A stretch of 64,000 bases of DNA from contig JAQGMG010000043.1 in the NCBI GenBank assembly GCA_028292485.1, forward strand, positions 62,001-126,000, given 5' to 3'. This document shows positions 1-10,133 of the stretch, piece after piece. Made by a program: the position numbers and the translations under genes. Positions within the stretch are counted from its first letter, which is position 1. Each line of letters begins with the position of its first letter. The notes below the pieces were generated by a model, which had not been told where the DNA came from, ran no database searches, and saw only the letters and a program-made list of their open reading frames with translations. This stretch comes from Rhodocyclales bacterium (GTDB lineage: Bacteria; Pseudomonadota; Gammaproteobacteria; Burkholderiales; Rhodocyclaceae).

Positions 1-1265
1 GCAGTTCGGTCGTGGCCGTGCCCGACCACAACACGCCGACCAATCATTGGGATCGTGACATCGAAGATCCGATCTCGAAGACCCAGGTCGATACGCTGGA
101 CGCCAACATCAAGGAATTCGGCTCGCTGATCTATTTCCCGTTCAAGCACAAGAACCAGGGGATCATCCACGTCATCGCGCCCGAGAACGGCGCGATCCTG
201 CCCGGCATGACAGTGGTATGTGGTGACAGCCACACTGCAACGCACGGCGCGTTCGCTGCCTTGGCACATGGCATCGGCACTTCCGAAGTCGAGCACGTGC
301 TTGCCACGCAAACGCTGATCCAGAAAAAATCAAAGGCCATGTTGGTCAAGGTCGACGGCAAGCTCGGTCTCGGCGTGACTGCCAAGGACGTGGCACTCGC
401 CATCATCGGCAAGATCGGCACCGCAGGTGGTACGGGTTACTGCATCGAATTCGCAGGTTCGGTATTCCGCGACCTGTCGATGGAAGGCCGCATGACGGTC
501 TGTAACCTTGCCATCGAAGCAGGCGCACGCGCCGGCATTATCGGTGTCGATGACAAGACCATCGCTTATCTCAAGGGTCGCCCGAACGTGCCGGCCGGCG
601 CTGCATGGGATACCGCTGTTGGCTACTGGAACACCCTGCATTCCGACGCCGATGCGCAGTTCGACAAGGTCGTTGAGCTGAATGCCGCTGACATCGAGCC
701 ACAAGTCACCTGGGGCACGTCGCCGGAGCAGGTTCTTGCAGTCGGTGGTCGCGTGCCGAACCCGGCAAACGAAGCCGATGCAACCAAGCGCACCGGTATC
801 GAAAATGCATTGAAGTACATGGGTCTGCAAGCCGACATGGCTATCACCGACATCAAGATCGACAAGGTCTTCATCGGTTCCTGCACCAACTCGCGCATCG
901 AAGATCTGCGCGCAGCTTCGGTCGTCGCCAAGGGCAAGAAGATTGCCAGCAACATCACGCTCGCCATCGTTGTGCCGGGCTCGGGTATCGTCAAACGCCA
1001 GGCGGAAGAAGAAGGTCTGGACAAGATTTTCATCGATGCAGGGTTCGAATGGCGTGAGCCAGGTTGCTCGATGTGTCTGGCCATGAACGCGGATCGTCTC
1101 TCGCCAGGCGAGCGTTGCGCATCCACGTCCAACCGCAACTTCGAAGGCCGCCAAGGCCCTGGTGGTCGCACCCACCTCGTGAGTCCCGCCATGGCCGCCG
1201 CAGCTGCCATCGCTGGTCACTTCGTTGATGTACGAATCGACACAGCTGCGACCGCTGAGGCCTGA
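1..1265 (+). CDS. leuC: 3-isopropylmalate dehydratase large subunit (5' partial)
   Basis: Isomerises 2-isopropylmalate to 3-isopropylmalate in leucine synthesis, as a heterodimer with LeuD and one [4Fe-4S] cluster. The reading frame is already open at base 3, so the N-terminus lies to the left; about 420 of the usual roughly 466 residues are present. The three cluster cysteines are visible: one in GSCTNSR (codon at 882) and two in CSMC (codons at 1065 and 1074), and their spacing matches the family. The C-terminal block [17 protein letters not shown] is intact. leuD follows after 11 bases with a clear ribosome site (GAGGAG), so the two subunits are probably translated from one message. Identity is very secure; only the 5' boundary is unknown. 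Confidence 0.97.
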   Translation, partial: SSVVAVPDHNTPTNHWDRDIEDPISKTQVDTLDANIKEFGSLIYFPFKHKNQGIIHVIAPENGAILPGMTVVCGDSHTATHGAFAALAHGIGTSEVEHVLATQTLIQKKSKAMLVKVDGKLGLGVTAKDVALAIIGKIGTAGGTGYCIEFAGSVFRDLSMEGRMTVCNLAIEAGARAGIIGVDDKTIAYLKGRPNVPAGAAWDTAVGYWNTLHSDADAQFDKVVELNAADIEPQVTWGTSPEQVLAVGGRVPNPANEADATKRTGIENALKYMGLQADMAITDIKIDKVFIGSCTNSRIEDLRAASVVAKGKKIASNITLAIVVPGSGIVKRQAEEEGLDKIFIDAGFEWREPGCSMCLAMNADRLSPGERCASTSNRNFEGRQGPGGRTHLVSPAMAAAAAIAGHFVDVRIDTAATAEA

Positions 1266-1276
1266 GGAGAAAACAC

Positions 1277-1915
1277 ATGAAAGCCTTTACCAAAATCAAT
1301 GGCCTCGCCGCACCGCTCGATCGCGCCAACGTCGACACCGACGCGATCATCCCGAAGCAATTCCTTAAGTCGATCAAGCGCAGCGGCTTCGGCCCTTACC
1401 TGTTCGATGAATGGCGCTATCTCGATCACGGCGAGCCGGGGATGGATTGCACGAACCGTCCGAAGAACCCGGATTTCATCCTCAACAAGCCACGCTACCA
1501 GGGCGCGCAAGTGCTGCTGGCGCGCGAGAACTTCGGCTGCGGCTCCTCGCGCGAACATGCGCCCTGGGCCATCGAGGATTTCGGCTTCAGCGTGATGATT
1601 GCGCCGTCCTTCGCCGACATTTTCTTCAGCAATAGCTACAAGAACGGCATCCTGCCGATCGTTGCTTCCGCAGAAATCGTCGACCGCCTGTTCAAGGAAT
1701 GCGAAGCGACCGAGGGCTACAAGCTCAACGTCGATCTCGAAACGCAAACCGTGACGACGCCGAGCGGCTTCAGCTTTGGTTTCGACATCACGCCGCATCG
1801 CAAACACTGCCTGCTCAATGGCCTCGATGAAATCGGCCTGACGCTCATGCATGCTGATGACATCAAGGCATTCGAAACAAAGCACAAGGCTGTCCAGCCT
1901 TGGTTGTTCGCGTAA
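1277..1915 (+). CDS. leuD: 3-isopropylmalate dehydratase small subunit
   Basis: Swivelling small subunit of isopropylmalate isomerase; it closes over the LeuC active site. At 212 residues it has the normal length. Near the N-terminus is the family sequence [15 protein letters not shown], and mid-protein the substrate-loop motif [13 protein letters not shown]. The start ATG has GAGGAG nine bases upstream. It lies between leuC and leuB; the 123 bases to leuB hold a REP-like inverted repeat rather than a gene. Confidence 0.97.
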   Translation: MKAFTKINGLAAPLDRANVDTDAIIPKQFLKSIKRSGFGPYLFDEWRYLDHGEPGMDCTNRPKNPDFILNKPRYQGAQVLLARENFGCGSSREHAPWAIEDFGFSVMIAPSFADIFFSNSYKNGILPIVASAEIVDRLFKECEATEGYKLNVDLETQTVTTPSGFSFGFDITPHRKHCLLNGLDEIGLTLMHADDIKAFETKHKAVQPWLFA

Positions 1916-1930
1916 AAAACAAAACTAACC

Positions 1931-2020
1931 GTCATTCCCGCGAAAGCGGGAATCCACTTCTACGCGAGGTCTGTGCCACCAAGTGGATTTCCGCTCATTT
2001 TATACACTCGCGGGAATGAC
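1931..2020. repeat. REP-like inverted repeat, family A (interrupted copy)
   Basis: The left arm begins GTCATTCCCGCGAAAGCGGG and the right arm is its inverted partner, ending CGCGGGAATGAC. Each arm is also a small hairpin (CCCGC-GAAA-GCGGG). In this copy the right arm is split by about 12 AT-rich bases (1995-2006, containing TTTTATACAC) that the other copies lack. It fills the leuD-leuB spacer. Other copies: 3166-3244, 27176-27241 (diverged), 46984-47070, 53339-53417. Confidence 0.85.
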
Positions 2021-2038
2021 TTCTTAAAAGGGAAAGTA

Positions 2039-3100
2039 ATGAAAATTTGTTATTTGCCAGGCGATGGCATCGGGCCGGAAATCATGGCGCAAGCGCTGCG
2101 CGTGCTGGACGTGTTCAAGAAGGAAGGCATGAACATCGAGCTGGAAGAAGCGCTGCTCGGTGGCGCTGCGGTTGATGCAACCGATGTGCCTTACCCCGAA
2201 GCCACGCAAAAGGCTGCACGCGCGGCTGACGCCGTGCTCCTCGCTGCCGTCGGTGGCCCGAAGTGGGATGTGCTGCCACGCCCGCAACGCCCCGAGCGTG
2301 GCCTGCTTGGCATCCGCAAGGACCTGAACCTGTTCGCGAATCTACGTCCCGCAATCCTGTACCCGGAGCTTGCCAACGCATCCTCGCTAAAGCCTGAGAT
2401 CGTCTCTGGCCTCGACATCATGATCGTGCGCGAACTCACCGGTGACATCTACTTCGGCGAACCACGCGGCATAAGCGAAGAAGGCGGCAAGCGCGTCGGT
2501 CGCAACACGATGATCTACAACGAAGACGAAATCCGCCGCATCGGCCACGTCGCCTTCAAGGCCGCGCAGAAGCGCAGCAAGAAGCTGTGTTCGGTCGACA
2601 AGATGAATGTGCTCGAAACCACGCAACTATGGCGCGACGTGATCATCGAAATCTCAGCTGAATATCCGGATGTCGAGCTGAGCCACATGCTCGTCGACAA
2701 CTGTGCGATGCAGCTGGTGCGTGCGCCGAAGCAATTTGACGTGGTCGTCACCGGCAATATGTTCGGTGACATTCTGTCCGACGAAGCTTCGATGCTGACT
2801 GGCTCCATCGGCATGCTGCCGTCCGCATCGCTCGACGAAAACAACAAGGGCATGTACGAGCCTTGCCATGGTTCCGCGCCGGACATCGCCGGCAAGAACC
2901 TGGCCAATCCGCTGGCCATGATCCTGTCGGTCGCCATGATGATGCGTTACACCTTCGAGGATGAGAAGACGGCAACGCGCATCGAAACTGCCGTCAAGAA
3001 GGTGCTCGCTTCTGGCGTGCGTACTGGCGACATCTACGAAGAAGGCACGAAGAAAGTGTCTTGCTCGGAGATGGGCGACGCGGTTGTGGCTGCTTTGTAG
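2039..3100 (+). CDS. leuB: 3-isopropylmalate dehydrogenase
   Basis: Oxidises and decarboxylates 3-isopropylmalate with NAD+, the third leucine-specific step. At 353 residues it has the usual length. It opens [15 protein letters not shown] (nucleotide-binding start of the isocitrate/isopropylmalate dehydrogenase family). Metal and substrate residues are in [10 protein letters not shown] and [12 protein letters not shown], and the NAD loop in [14 protein letters not shown] chose ATG 2039 because AAAGGGAAAG precedes it and homologues start there; the frame stays open upstream only through the inverted repeat. A strong terminator lies just downstream, closing the leu operon. Confidence 0.97.
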   Translation: MKICYLPGDGIGPEIMAQALRVLDVFKKEGMNIELEEALLGGAAVDATDVPYPEATQKAARAADAVLLAAVGGPKWDVLPRPQRPERGLLGIRKDLNLFANLRPAILYPELANASSLKPEIVSGLDIMIVRELTGDIYFGEPRGISEEGGKRVGRNTMIYNEDEIRRIGHVAFKAAQKRSKKLCSVDKMNVLETTQLWRDVIIEISAEYPDVELSHMLVDNCAMQLVRAPKQFDVVVTGNMFGDILSDEASMLTGSIGMLPSASLDENNKGMYEPCHGSAPDIAGKNLANPLAMILSVAMMMRYTFEDEKTATRIETAVKKVLASGVRTGDIYEEGTKKVSCSEMGDAVVAAL

Positions 3101-3118
3101 AAAAGCAGCGCCAGCAAA

Positions 3119-3148
3119 AAAACGGGGCGCTTAGCGCCCTTTTTTTTG
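3119..3148 (+). terminator. Rho-independent terminator of leuCDB
   Basis: A GGGCGC stem (3125-3130), TTA loop and GCGCCC (3134-3139) are followed by a run of eight T, 19 bases after the leuB stop. Confidence 0.9.
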
Positions 3149-3165
3149 CACACTTCATCTCTCAT

Positions 3166-3244
3166 GTCATTCTCGCGAAAGCGGGAATCCACTAAATGGC
3201 ACATGCGTCACTTGGAAGTGGATTCCCGCTTTCGCGGGAATGAC
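3166..3244. repeat. REP-like inverted repeat, family A
   Basis: Complete two-arm copy just beyond the leuB terminator and 70 bases before the convergent ppsR stop. The left arm has one change (CTCGCG for CCCGCG). The right arm is intact and ends GCGGGAATGAC. Confidence 0.85.
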
Positions 3245-3313
3245 GGTCTAAGGCGCGTTACGGCATACAGTTGGTTCGTCGTGGTTTGTCCCCATAGGCG
3301 TGGCGAATCAAAC

Positions 3314-4144
3314 TCAATACACAGGCTTTCCGAACCGGATCTCCTGCAGAATCTTCGCTGAAATTTCTTCGATCGAGCGCGTCGTTGAATCGAGGAATGG
3401 GATGCCTTCACGCTGCATCATCTTCTTCGCAGCCTCCAGTTCTGCCGCGCAATTCTCAAGCGATGCATACTTGCTGTTGGGGCGCCGCTCCTGGCGGATT
3501 TGCGCCAGGCGTTCCGGAGTGATGGTCAGGCCGAAGAGCTTGCTGCGATAGCGCTGCAATTCACCTGGCAACTTGTTGCGCTCGAAATCTTCGGGAATCA
3601 ACGGGTAGTTCGCGGCCTTCACGCCGTACTGCATGGCCAGGTACAGGCTGGTTGGCGTCTTGCCCGAGCGCGACACACCGACAAGAATGACGTTGGAGGT
3701 ATCGAGGTTCTTGTCACTGATGCCATCATCATGCGCAAGGGTGAAATTGATGGCCTCGATGCGCGTCTTGTAGTCCTGACTTTCCGCTATGCCGTGGAAA
3801 CGGCCGACAGTGTGCGTGGACCTGGCGCCTAGCTCGGTTTCGAGGGGCCCGATGAAGGTGCCGAACAGGTCAACAACGTGCGCGTCCGCCTCGTGCAGCG
3901 CAGCAATGATGTCCGCCTGAACCAGGGTGCTGAAGACCAAGGGACGCGTGCCATCACGCCTTGCCGCCTCCCGGATATTCCTTGCGCAATCCAGTGCCTT
4001 GTCGAGGGAGTCCACGAAAGGAGCCCGCACCTGGCGGAATTCGCAATCGGGGAATTGCGCCAAAAGGCTGTGCCCAAGCGTCTCTGCGGTGATGCCGGTG
4101 CCATCGGACACAAAGAAAACTGTTCTTTTCGATTTACCGCTCAT
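3314..4144 (-). CDS. ppsR: PEP synthase regulatory protein (kinase/pyrophosphorylase)
   Basis: DUF299-family bifunctional enzyme. The family inactivates PEP synthase by ADP-dependent phosphorylation of a threonine next to the catalytic histidine and reactivates it by phosphate-dependent dephosphorylation. Starting from [20 protein letters not shown] it is 276 residues, the usual size. [15 protein letters not shown] and the P-loop-like [15 protein letters not shown] are family hallmarks. I prefer ATG 4144 over the in-frame ATG at 4174 because GGTGGGG precedes it and the conserved N-terminus begins there. It is divergent from ppsA across 174 bases, so regulator and target share a promoter region. 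Confidence 0.93.
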   Translation of the reverse strand: MSGKSKRTVFFVSDGTGITAETLGHSLLAQFPDCEFRQVRAPFVDSLDKALDCARNIREAARRDGTRPLVFSTLVQADIIAALHEADAHVVDLFGTFIGPLETELGARSTHTVGRFHGIAESQDYKTRIEAINFTLAHDDGISDKNLDTSNVILVGVSRSGKTPTSLYLAMQYGVKAANYPLIPEDFERNKLPGELQRYRSKLFGLTITPERLAQIRQERRPNSKYASLENCAAELEAAKKMMQREGIPFLDSTTRSIEEISAKILQEIRFGKPVY

Positions 4145-4318
4145 TGCCGCTACCCCACCTTTCGCCTTCAGCATTCGCCGTCGTGCAGCTTTGTCATGCA
4201 GCCCGTACGTTGTTTGGGTAAGCTCTTATGCAGTGCACAAAAGTTGCTAGATAGAATGCTGCTGATTCCCGGTCAAAGCAACTGCCGATCCATGCATGCA
4301 ACCTGAGGGGCGAGCCTT

Positions 4319-6688
4319 ATGAGTGCCTACGTTATTCCTTTTGAAGCCCTGCGAATGACCGATGTAGAACAGGTCGGCGGCAAGAATGCTTCGCTTGGGG
4401 AGATGATCAGCCAGCTGGCGACCGCAGGCGTGCGCGTACCGGGCGGATTCGCCACCACGGCGCATGCTTACCGCGAGTTTCTAGCCAAAGATAATCTGGC
4501 TGGCCGCATTGACGATGCGCTGCAGCTACTGAATATCGACGACGTAGAAGCGTTGGCCCGAACGGGCGCGCAGATCCGTAAATGGATCATGGAAACGCCT
4601 CTGCCTGCCGAGCTCGAATCCGCAATCAGGACGCACTACGAAGGACTCGTGGCGGAAGGCGAAGGCACCTTTGCGGTGCGCTCATCCGCTACAGCAGAGG
4701 ACTTACCCGACGCATCCTTCGCAGGCCAGCAGGAGACTTTCCTCAATATCTCCGGTTTTGAAAACGTGCTGCATGCGATGCGCGAGGTCTTCGCATCGCT
4801 GTACAACGACCGCGCCATCTCCTACCGCGAGCACAAAGGCTTCCGTCATGCGGACGTAGCGCTGTCGGCCGGCATCCAGCGCATGGTGCGCTCCGATCTG
4901 GGCTCGTCCGGCGTGATGTTCACGCTGGATACGGAGTCCGGCTTCAAGGACGTGGTGTTCATTACTTCGTCATTCGGCCTCGGCGAGACGGTGGTGCAGG
5001 GCGCCGTCAATCCCGACGAGTTCTACGTGCATAAGCCGATGCTGGAGCGCGGCAACCCGGCCGTGATCCGTCGTAGCCTCGGTTCGAAAATGATCAAGAT
5101 GGTGTTCACCGACAAGCACGCGGCCGGCAAGTCCACCTTGATCGAAGATGTGGCCGAAGCAGACCGCAACCGCTTCTCGCTGAACGATAAAGAGGTGCTG
5201 GAACTGGCGCGCTATGCACAGATCATCGAGCGCCACTATGAGCGGCCGATGGATATCGAATGGGGCAAGGACGGCAACGACGGCAAGCTCTATATCCTGC
5301 AGGCGCGGCCTGAAACCGTGCAGTCGCAACAGTCTTCAACGGTGATGGAAAAATACCGTCTCAAACATCATAGCCGCGTGCTGGTGTCCGGCCGGGCAAT
5401 CGGCCAGAAGATCGGACAAGGGCCGGTGAGGCTGGTCAGCGATGCCTCGCAGATGAGCAGCGTGCTGGAAGGCGACGTGCTCGTCACCGACATGACCGAT
5501 CCCAACTGGGAGCCCGTCATGAAGCGCGCTTCGGCCATCGTCACCAATCGTGGCGGCCGTACCTGTCATGCCGCCATCATTGCGCGCGAGCTGGGTATTC
5601 CGGCCATCGTCGGTTGTGGCGATGCAACCGAGGTGCTAGAAGAAGGAGAGAACGTCACCGTTTCCTGCGCGGAAGGTGATACGGGCTATGTCTACCGTGG
5701 CAAGCTGGAATTCGAAGTGGTCACGACGGACATGGGCGACATGCCCGAGATCCCCGTGAAGATCATGATGAACGTCGGCAATCCCGAACTGGCTTTCGAG
5801 TTTTCACAGATTCCGAATGGTGGAGTAGGGCTGGCCAGGCTCGAGTTCGTCATCAATAACATGATCGGCATTCACCCCAAGGCGATCCTTGAAGTGAATC
5901 AGGCAACGGCGAGCCTGCGCGAGGAAATCCTGCGCCGCTCGCGTGGCTACGCGACGCCACGTCAGTTCTTCATCGAGCGCCTGTCTGAGGGGGTGGCGAC
6001 GATTGCAGCGGCGTTCTGGCCGAAGCCGGTCATCGTGCGGCTGTCCGACTTCAAGTCCAACGAATATCGCAAGCTGCTCGGCGGCGACATCTACGAGCCC
6101 GAAGAAGAGAATCCGATGCTCGGCTTCCGGGGTGCTTCACGCTACATTGCGCACAGTTTCCGCGATTGCTTCGAGCTGGAATGCCTGGCCATGAAGCAGG
6201 TGCGCAACGTCATGGGCCTGACCAACGTGCAGCTGATGGTGCCTTTCGTGCGTAATCTCGAAGAGGCGCGTGGCGTGGTTGAACTGCTGGAAGATCACGG
6301 TCTCAGGCGTGGTGAGAACGAACTCAAGCTCATCATGATGTGCGAGATACCTTCCAACGCCTTGCTCGCCGACCAGTTCCTCGAATACTTCGACGGTTTC
6401 TCGATCGGCTCCAACGACCTGACCCAGCTTACGCTCGGCCTCGATCGTGACTCGGGCCTGGTCGCTCATGCATTCGACGAACGCGATCCTGCGGTCAAGC
6501 AGCTCTTGTCGCTGGCGATCAAATCGGCCAACAAGCTGGGCAAATATGTGGGCATCTGCGGGCAGGGGCCGTCCGACCATCTGGATTTTGCGGAATGGCT
6601 GATGGACGAAGGCATCCAGACGATTTCGCTGAACCCGGATACGGTCGTCAATACCTGGGTCAAGCTGGCGGATCACGCCCGGCGCTGA
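4319..6688 (+). CDS. ppsA: Phosphoenolpyruvate synthase (pyruvate, water dikinase)
   Basis: Makes PEP from pyruvate and ATP (giving AMP and phosphate) for gluconeogenesis. At 789 residues it is full length. Order: N-terminal ATP-grasp-like nucleotide domain ([11 protein letters not shown] near residue 21), central swivelling phosphohistidine domain with [14 protein letters not shown] (catalytic His417), and C-terminal PEP/pyruvate barrel ([16 protein letters not shown], then CGQGPSDH). Thr415, two residues before the histidine, is the expected target of the neighbouring PpsR. GAGGGGCGAG provides the ribosome site just upstream of ATG 4319. Confidence 0.97.
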   Translation: MSAYVIPFEALRMTDVEQVGGKNASLGEMISQLATAGVRVPGGFATTAHAYREFLAKDNLAGRIDDALQLLNIDDVEALARTGAQIRKWIMETPLPAELESAIRTHYEGLVAEGEGTFAVRSSATAEDLPDASFAGQQETFLNISGFENVLHAMREVFASLYNDRAISYREHKGFRHADVALSAGIQRMVRSDLGSSGVMFTLDTESGFKDVVFITSSFGLGETVVQGAVNPDEFYVHKPMLERGNPAVIRRSLGSKMIKMVFTDKHAAGKSTLIEDVAEADRNRFSLNDKEVLELARYAQIIERHYERPMDIEWGKDGNDGKLYILQARPETVQSQQSSTVMEKYRLKHHSRVLVSGRAIGQKIGQGPVRLVSDASQMSSVLEGDVLVTDMTDPNWEPVMKRASAIVTNRGGRTCHAAIIARELGIPAIVGCGDATEVLEEGENVTVSCAEGDTGYVYRGKLEFEVVTTDMGDMPEIPVKIMMNVGNPELAFEFSQIPNGGVGLARLEFVINNMIGIHPKAILEVNQATASLREEILRRSRGYATPRQFFIERLSEGVATIAAAFWPKPVIVRLSDFKSNEYRKLLGGDIYEPEEENPMLGFRGASRYIAHSFRDCFELECLAMKQVRNVMGLTNVQLMVPFVRNLEEARGVVELLEDHGLRRGENELKLIMMCEIPSNALLADQFLEYFDGFSIGSNDLTQLTLGLDRDSGLVAHAFDERDPAVKQLLSLAIKSANKLGKYVGICGQGPSDHLDFAEWLMDEGIQTISLNPDTVVNTWVKLADHARR

Positions 6689-7049
6689 CGAACGGCAGCG
6701 CTCCGCACGTATTGGCCGCGAACGTACGGCCATCCCGTGGCTCGGCACGCGTATCGATCTGGCTGCGCGTGTCTATATCTTTTGGGATAATAGTAGGAGT
6801 GGTCCAGTATCCCGGAGCACTTTTGTACTCGTGGTAACATCCGCCCTTCGTTCTGTCACGACCGTACCGACAGCCCGGTTATTTGGGCGTATGGCGCGGC
6901 AGAAATGGCTGTTACAAATGCTGGAGAATGAGCGTCTGCAAGGCATTGCCTCTTGCGGCGCCCCGAAACGTTAATCGGCATGGCAGGTGCGGTTCCCCGG
7001 TCCATCGGGACTGAATTGCATCGCATGTCGGCTTGAGGGAGGGAGCTTC
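6689..7049. other. 361-base spacer without a recognised gene
   Basis: Lies between ppsA and the M23 peptidase gene. I find no convincing coding frame, tRNA fold or inverted repeat. A GATAAT hexamer at 6786-6791 could be a -10 box for the downstream envelope group, but no good -35 hexamer is correctly placed. A short GGCCG/CGGCC inverted repeat just after ppsA lacks a T-run and is not a convincing terminator. Confidence 0.5.
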
Positions 7050-8045
7050 GTGGCACTGCTTCTACTATCAAACCGATCCATATCCCGTGCAGGCGTTCGC
7101 GCTGTCTCCATGCGCGACGTCGTATCTGTATCACTGGTGGCATGTGCCGTTGTGAGCGCCCTGGCCTTTGCGGCAGGGCTGGCAATCGGCAAGCAAACTT
7201 CCGTTGAAGAACCCCGTCTGAGCGTCGTTCCAGTCACTGACCCGGTGCGCGACGGCTTCGCCATGCAGCGCCTTGGCGAGATGTCTGCGCGCATGCTGGC
7301 GCTGGAAAGCAATGCCACCAATCTGCTGAAGAAGCTCACGGGTATCGAGCAGATACAGGGCAGCCTCAACAAGCTCGACAAGGCCGGCATCGCCCCAAAG
7401 ATCAATCTCGCGCCACCTGTCTTGCCAGTGGTTAACGGCGCGCCGAAAGATGCCGCTGGTGGGCCCTCTTTGGCCCCCGTGTGCGACATCAGTGCAGTGA
7501 AAGCAAGTCCGGCCCCAACGCTTGAAGGTGTCAAGAAAGCAGAAGGCGCGCTGAGCTGCCTGCAATCATTGCTCGACCGCATAGAACAATCCACCGCGAC
7601 GCGCAGCGTTGCCTTCATGGCGTTGCCTAACCGTCAGCCTGTCATTGGCGCCGAACTGGGTTCGCCATTCGGCAATCGCGTCGACCCCATCAACGGCCAC
7701 ATTGCGTTTCATCCCGGGCTTGATTTCGCGGCGCCGATCGGCTCCGACATTTATGCGGCGGGCGGCGGCAGGGTTCGCTTTGCAGCCTTTCAGAGCGAGC
7801 TGGGAAACATGGTTGAAATCGACCACGGCAATGGCCTCATCAGCCGCTACGCGCACTCCTCAAAGCTGTACGTGAAGGAAGGTGACATCGTTGCGCCTGG
7901 CCAGCGTATTGCCGCCGTTGGCTCAACCGGCCGCTCCACGGGACCCCATCTTCATTTCGAAATCTTGCACGAAGGGCGCTACGTCGACCCGGCCCAGTAT
8001 CTGACGGGAGTGTCACGTGACGGCAATGTTTCGCCAAAATCGTGA
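7050..8045 (+). CDS. Membrane-anchored M23 family metallopeptidase
   Basis: Probable peptidoglycan DD-endopeptidase in the periplasm. Using GTG 7050, which follows GAGGGAGGGAG, it is 331 residues. It begins with a short tail (VALLLLSNRS), one membrane span around residues 25-48, a periplasmic linker, then the C-terminal lysostaphin-type domain. Zinc ligands are visible as His221 and Asp225 (HPGLD) and His302 (HLHFE); His269 (YAHSS) is the expected catalytic histidine. All are retained, so an active enzyme is expected. The next gene overlaps its end by 29 bases and a bactofilin follows, a combination known from cell-shape systems. The exact substrate bond is not shown by the sequence. Confidence 0.9.
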   Translation: MALLLLSNRSISRAGVRAVSMRDVVSVSLVACAVVSALAFAAGLAIGKQTSVEEPRLSVVPVTDPVRDGFAMQRLGEMSARMLALESNATNLLKKLTGIEQIQGSLNKLDKAGIAPKINLAPPVLPVVNGAPKDAAGGPSLAPVCDISAVKASPAPTLEGVKKAEGALSCLQSLLDRIEQSTATRSVAFMALPNRQPVIGAELGSPFGNRVDPINGHIAFHPGLDFAAPIGSDIYAAGGGRVRFAAFQSELGNMVEIDHGNGLISRYAHSSKLYVKEGDIVAPGQRIAAVGSTGRSTGPHLHFEILHEGRYVDPAQYLTGVSRDGNVSPKS

Positions 8046-8412
8046 GCGCCTCACCCATCGTCTGAGTAGTTCGTCCTACTCCCTGACCATTCCGGGCGGG
8101 AAGCGCGTCCTGCCGTGGATATTGTTGGCCGTTGCAGTGTGTGTTTGCGTTGCTGTCTACGTTTTGCCCGGCACGCCGTCGCCCGCCATGCAGATGCGTG
8201 CGGACGTCGGGCGATTGCAGCAAGAGGTAGACCGCTTGCAGCACGAAGTGAAGTTTGGCGAAATGCGTCTGCAGCAGGAAGTGGCGACGCGCGAGGGGCT
8301 TGCACAGCAGATGGATGTGCAGGCGCAGAAGCTACGCCAGGCCGAACAAGAGCTGGAGTTTTTTCGCGGGCAAAAGAACATGGCCGGGCGCGACAAGGTT
8401 TTACGTAAGTAG
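8017..8412 (+). CDS. Small single-span coiled-coil membrane protein (DUF6776-like)
   Basis: 131 residues: a basic N-terminus, one hydrophobic span at about residues 33-52 (VLPWILLAVAVCVCVAVYVL), then a heptad-rich coiled coil (about 65-122). No enzyme motif. GTG 8017 is preferred because GGGAG sits six bases upstream; ATG 8026 is the alternative. It overlaps the peptidase gene by 29 bases and precedes the bactofilin gene, so it may link the peptidase to the bactofilin scaffold. That role is inferred from position. The DUF assignment is from memory. Confidence 0.75.
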   Translation: MTAMFRQNRERLTHRLSSSSYSLTIPGGKRVLPWILLAVAVCVCVAVYVLPGTPSPAMQMRADVGRLQQEVDRLQHEVKFGEMRLQQEVATREGLAQQMDVQAQKLRQAEQELEFFRGQKNMAGRDKVLRK

Positions 8413-8484
8413 ACGCTCCACGTTCATCGTTTCTTGTTTTTAGTCTGTTTCTGTTTTTAGTTTCTGACCGATGAGGGCCTGCCC

Positions 8485-8904
8485 ATGTTTGGCAAGAAGA
8501 AAGATTCGTTCATCGAGCTGACCAAGCTTTCCAGCCTGGTCGCAAGCAACGTGGAAGTTACTGGCGACCTCGGTTTCGTGGACGGCCTGCGTATCGATGG
8601 ACACGTGCGTGGCAACGTCCTCAGCAAGGTCGGCGCCAAGAGCCTGCTGGTGCTCAGTGATCAGGGCTGCGTGACGGGCAACGTTCGCAGTCATGACGCC
8701 ATCATCAACGGTGTGATCATCGGCGACCTCGAAGTCGAGCACTTCCTGGAGCTGCAGGCGAATGCGCGCGTGACAGGAAATATCACCTATCGCCAGCTGC
8801 GCATGGATTGCGGCGCCTCGGTCGATGGCAAGTTGAACAAACTCACGGACGCCAGCGCCGTATCGAATGTCGTCGAGCTACCCAACAGCGCGGCAAGTGC
8901 CTGA
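8485..8904 (+). CDS. bacM: Bactofilin
   Basis: Polymer-forming cytoskeletal protein of the DUF583 family, 139 residues. After the short tail MFGKKKDSFIELTKLSSLV comes the right-handed beta-helix core, seen as repeated G-x-[VI] turns (VTGDLGFVDGLRIDGHVRG and INGVIIGDLEVEHFLEL). Bactofilins assemble nucleotide-free filaments at the membrane and often recruit M23 peptidases to chosen sites of wall remodelling; the peptidase is two genes upstream here. The symbol is the generic one; no orthology to a specific studied bactofilin is claimed. Confidence 0.9.
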   Translation: MFGKKKDSFIELTKLSSLVASNVEVTGDLGFVDGLRIDGHVRGNVLSKVGAKSLLVLSDQGCVTGNVRSHDAIINGVIIGDLEVEHFLELQANARVTGNITYRQLRMDCGASVDGKLNKLTDASAVSNVVELPNSAASA

Positions 8905-8921
8905 CCCGGGCAAGGCTGCAG

Positions 8922-9374
8922 ATGTCCACCATTGAAATATCCACTTGGTATTGGCTTGCGCTAGGCATTGCCCTGATTCTTGGCGAAGTCTTTCTGCCGG
9001 GAATGATGCTGCTGTGGCTGGGCATCGGCGCATCGCTGGTAGCAATCATCTCCGTCGCCTTCAAGTTGCTCCTGGCGACCAAGCTGTTGATCTGGGCAGG
9101 CACCTCAGGCGTCCTGCTGGTGCTGTGGTTCAAGGTCTTTCGCGACAACGACAGCACGCGTGCGGGGCGGGCCGAAGCGACGCTCGGTTACACCGGGCGC
9201 CTGATTCGCGCGGTCGGGCCGAAGGAGACCGGCAGTGTTCGTTTCGCTCGGCCTATTCTCGGTAACGACGTATGGGAATGCGAGGCCGAGAGCTCCATCA
9301 GCGCCGACATGCGCGTCAAGGTCGTTGCGGTCGTCGGCCGCGAAGGTCGCCGCGTCAAGGTAATGCCGGCGTAA
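8922..9374 (+). CDS. NfeD-like membrane protein
   Basis: 150 residues. Two or three hydrophobic segments (WYWLALGIALILGEVFLPGM, LWLGIGASLVAIISVAF, and LIWAGTSGVLLVLWF) are followed by a soluble OB-fold-like C-terminus with LGYTGRLIRAVGPKETGSVRF. NfeD proteins normally partner a stomatin-like (SPFH) protein in membrane quality control; no such gene follows here. ATG 8922 is chosen because the hydrophobic NfeD start begins there; the frame is open further upstream inside the bactofilin gene but that part is unlike the family. Confidence 0.85.
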   Translation: MSTIEISTWYWLALGIALILGEVFLPGMMLLWLGIGASLVAIISVAFKLLLATKLLIWAGTSGVLLVLWFKVFRDNDSTRAGRAEATLGYTGRLIRAVGPKETGSVRFARPILGNDVWECEAESSISADMRVKVVAVVGREGRRVKVMPA

Positions 9375-9512
9375 CGACGCAGCGGCTCGCTCTTTTCGCC
9401 ATCCTGTTTGCCTCTCTTCATGCTTCGTCAGCCGCCTTTTTTTGCGCTTTTGCGAACATTCCGAGACCGCATGTATCCAAGTGAATGCGGTCAACTCAAG
9501 GATTCTGTACTG

Positions 9513-10100
9513 ATGAAAAAGATGTTCAAGTGCTTCTTGTCCCTTGCTTGCATAGTTTGCCTGTCCAGCCTCAGCGTTACGGCTCAGGCAGCCCACAAGA
9601 AAGCACACAAACCGGTCGCACGTAGCGCGGCGACGACGCAAACGAGCAAGATCAAGCGCACACGCGCGAAGAGCGTTGTGACGGTCGACAAGACTTGCAA
9701 GACGGTTCGCGTCAAGACAGCCAAGGGCTACCGGAACCAGCGCAAATGCGCGAGCACGAGTGCTGCTGCCGGCGCGTTGCATAGCCCGATTGGCGCCGGT
9801 GAGTTGAATGCGGCGGCGGGATCGGCCAGACAACCGGAACTCAAGGCCCGTACCATTCCCGACCGCGCTTATGCAGTCGATGGCTACACGTTTTTTCACC
9901 AGGGTCGAAAATATCGCGTCGTTGGCATCAACGAAGAAGTCGTGCCGGCAGGCAGCGATCTGGCCAAGCAGCGCCTGCAACTAGCTCTCGACAGCGGCGC
10001 GATCAGCGTCGAGCCGGAGGCAGTGGACGACAGCGGAACGATGCGCGCCTTAGTACGCGTTGGCGGCAAGAACCTGGCCGATGTGCTGAACACACGCTGA
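9513..10100 (+). CDS. Exported protein with degenerate staphylococcal-nuclease-like domain
   Basis: 195 residues with a clear signal peptide (MKKMFKCFLSLACIVCLSSL, cleavage likely after AQA near residue 25). A Lys/Arg/Ala-rich stretch follows (about 26-85), then a C-terminal part resembling an SNase fold: VDGYTFFHQGRKYRVVGIN, then GTMRALVRVGGKNLADVLN. In true SNases these strands carry catalytic Asp21, Arg35, Asp40, Glu43 and Arg87. By my alignment here only the Arg35 equivalent remains, so it is probably not a nuclease. The similarity is from pattern reading and should be regarded as moderate. Convergent with the DUF2863 gene. Confidence 0.6.
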   Translation: MKKMFKCFLSLACIVCLSSLSVTAQAAHKKAHKPVARSAATTQTSKIKRTRAKSVVTVDKTCKTVRVKTAKGYRNQRKCASTSAAAGALHSPIGAGELNAAAGSARQPELKARTIPDRAYAVDGYTFFHQGRKYRVVGINEEVVPAGSDLAKQRLQLALDSGAISVEPEAVDDSGTMRALVRVGGKNLADVLNTR

Positions 10101-10133
10101 TTCTCCTTGGCTCGCTTTGCGAACCATTACCCC

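Noticed and set aside
1039-1060. tRNA T-loop-like GGTTCGAAT
   Set aside because: It is inside leuC coding sequence between conserved cysteines and no cloverleaf arms surround it.
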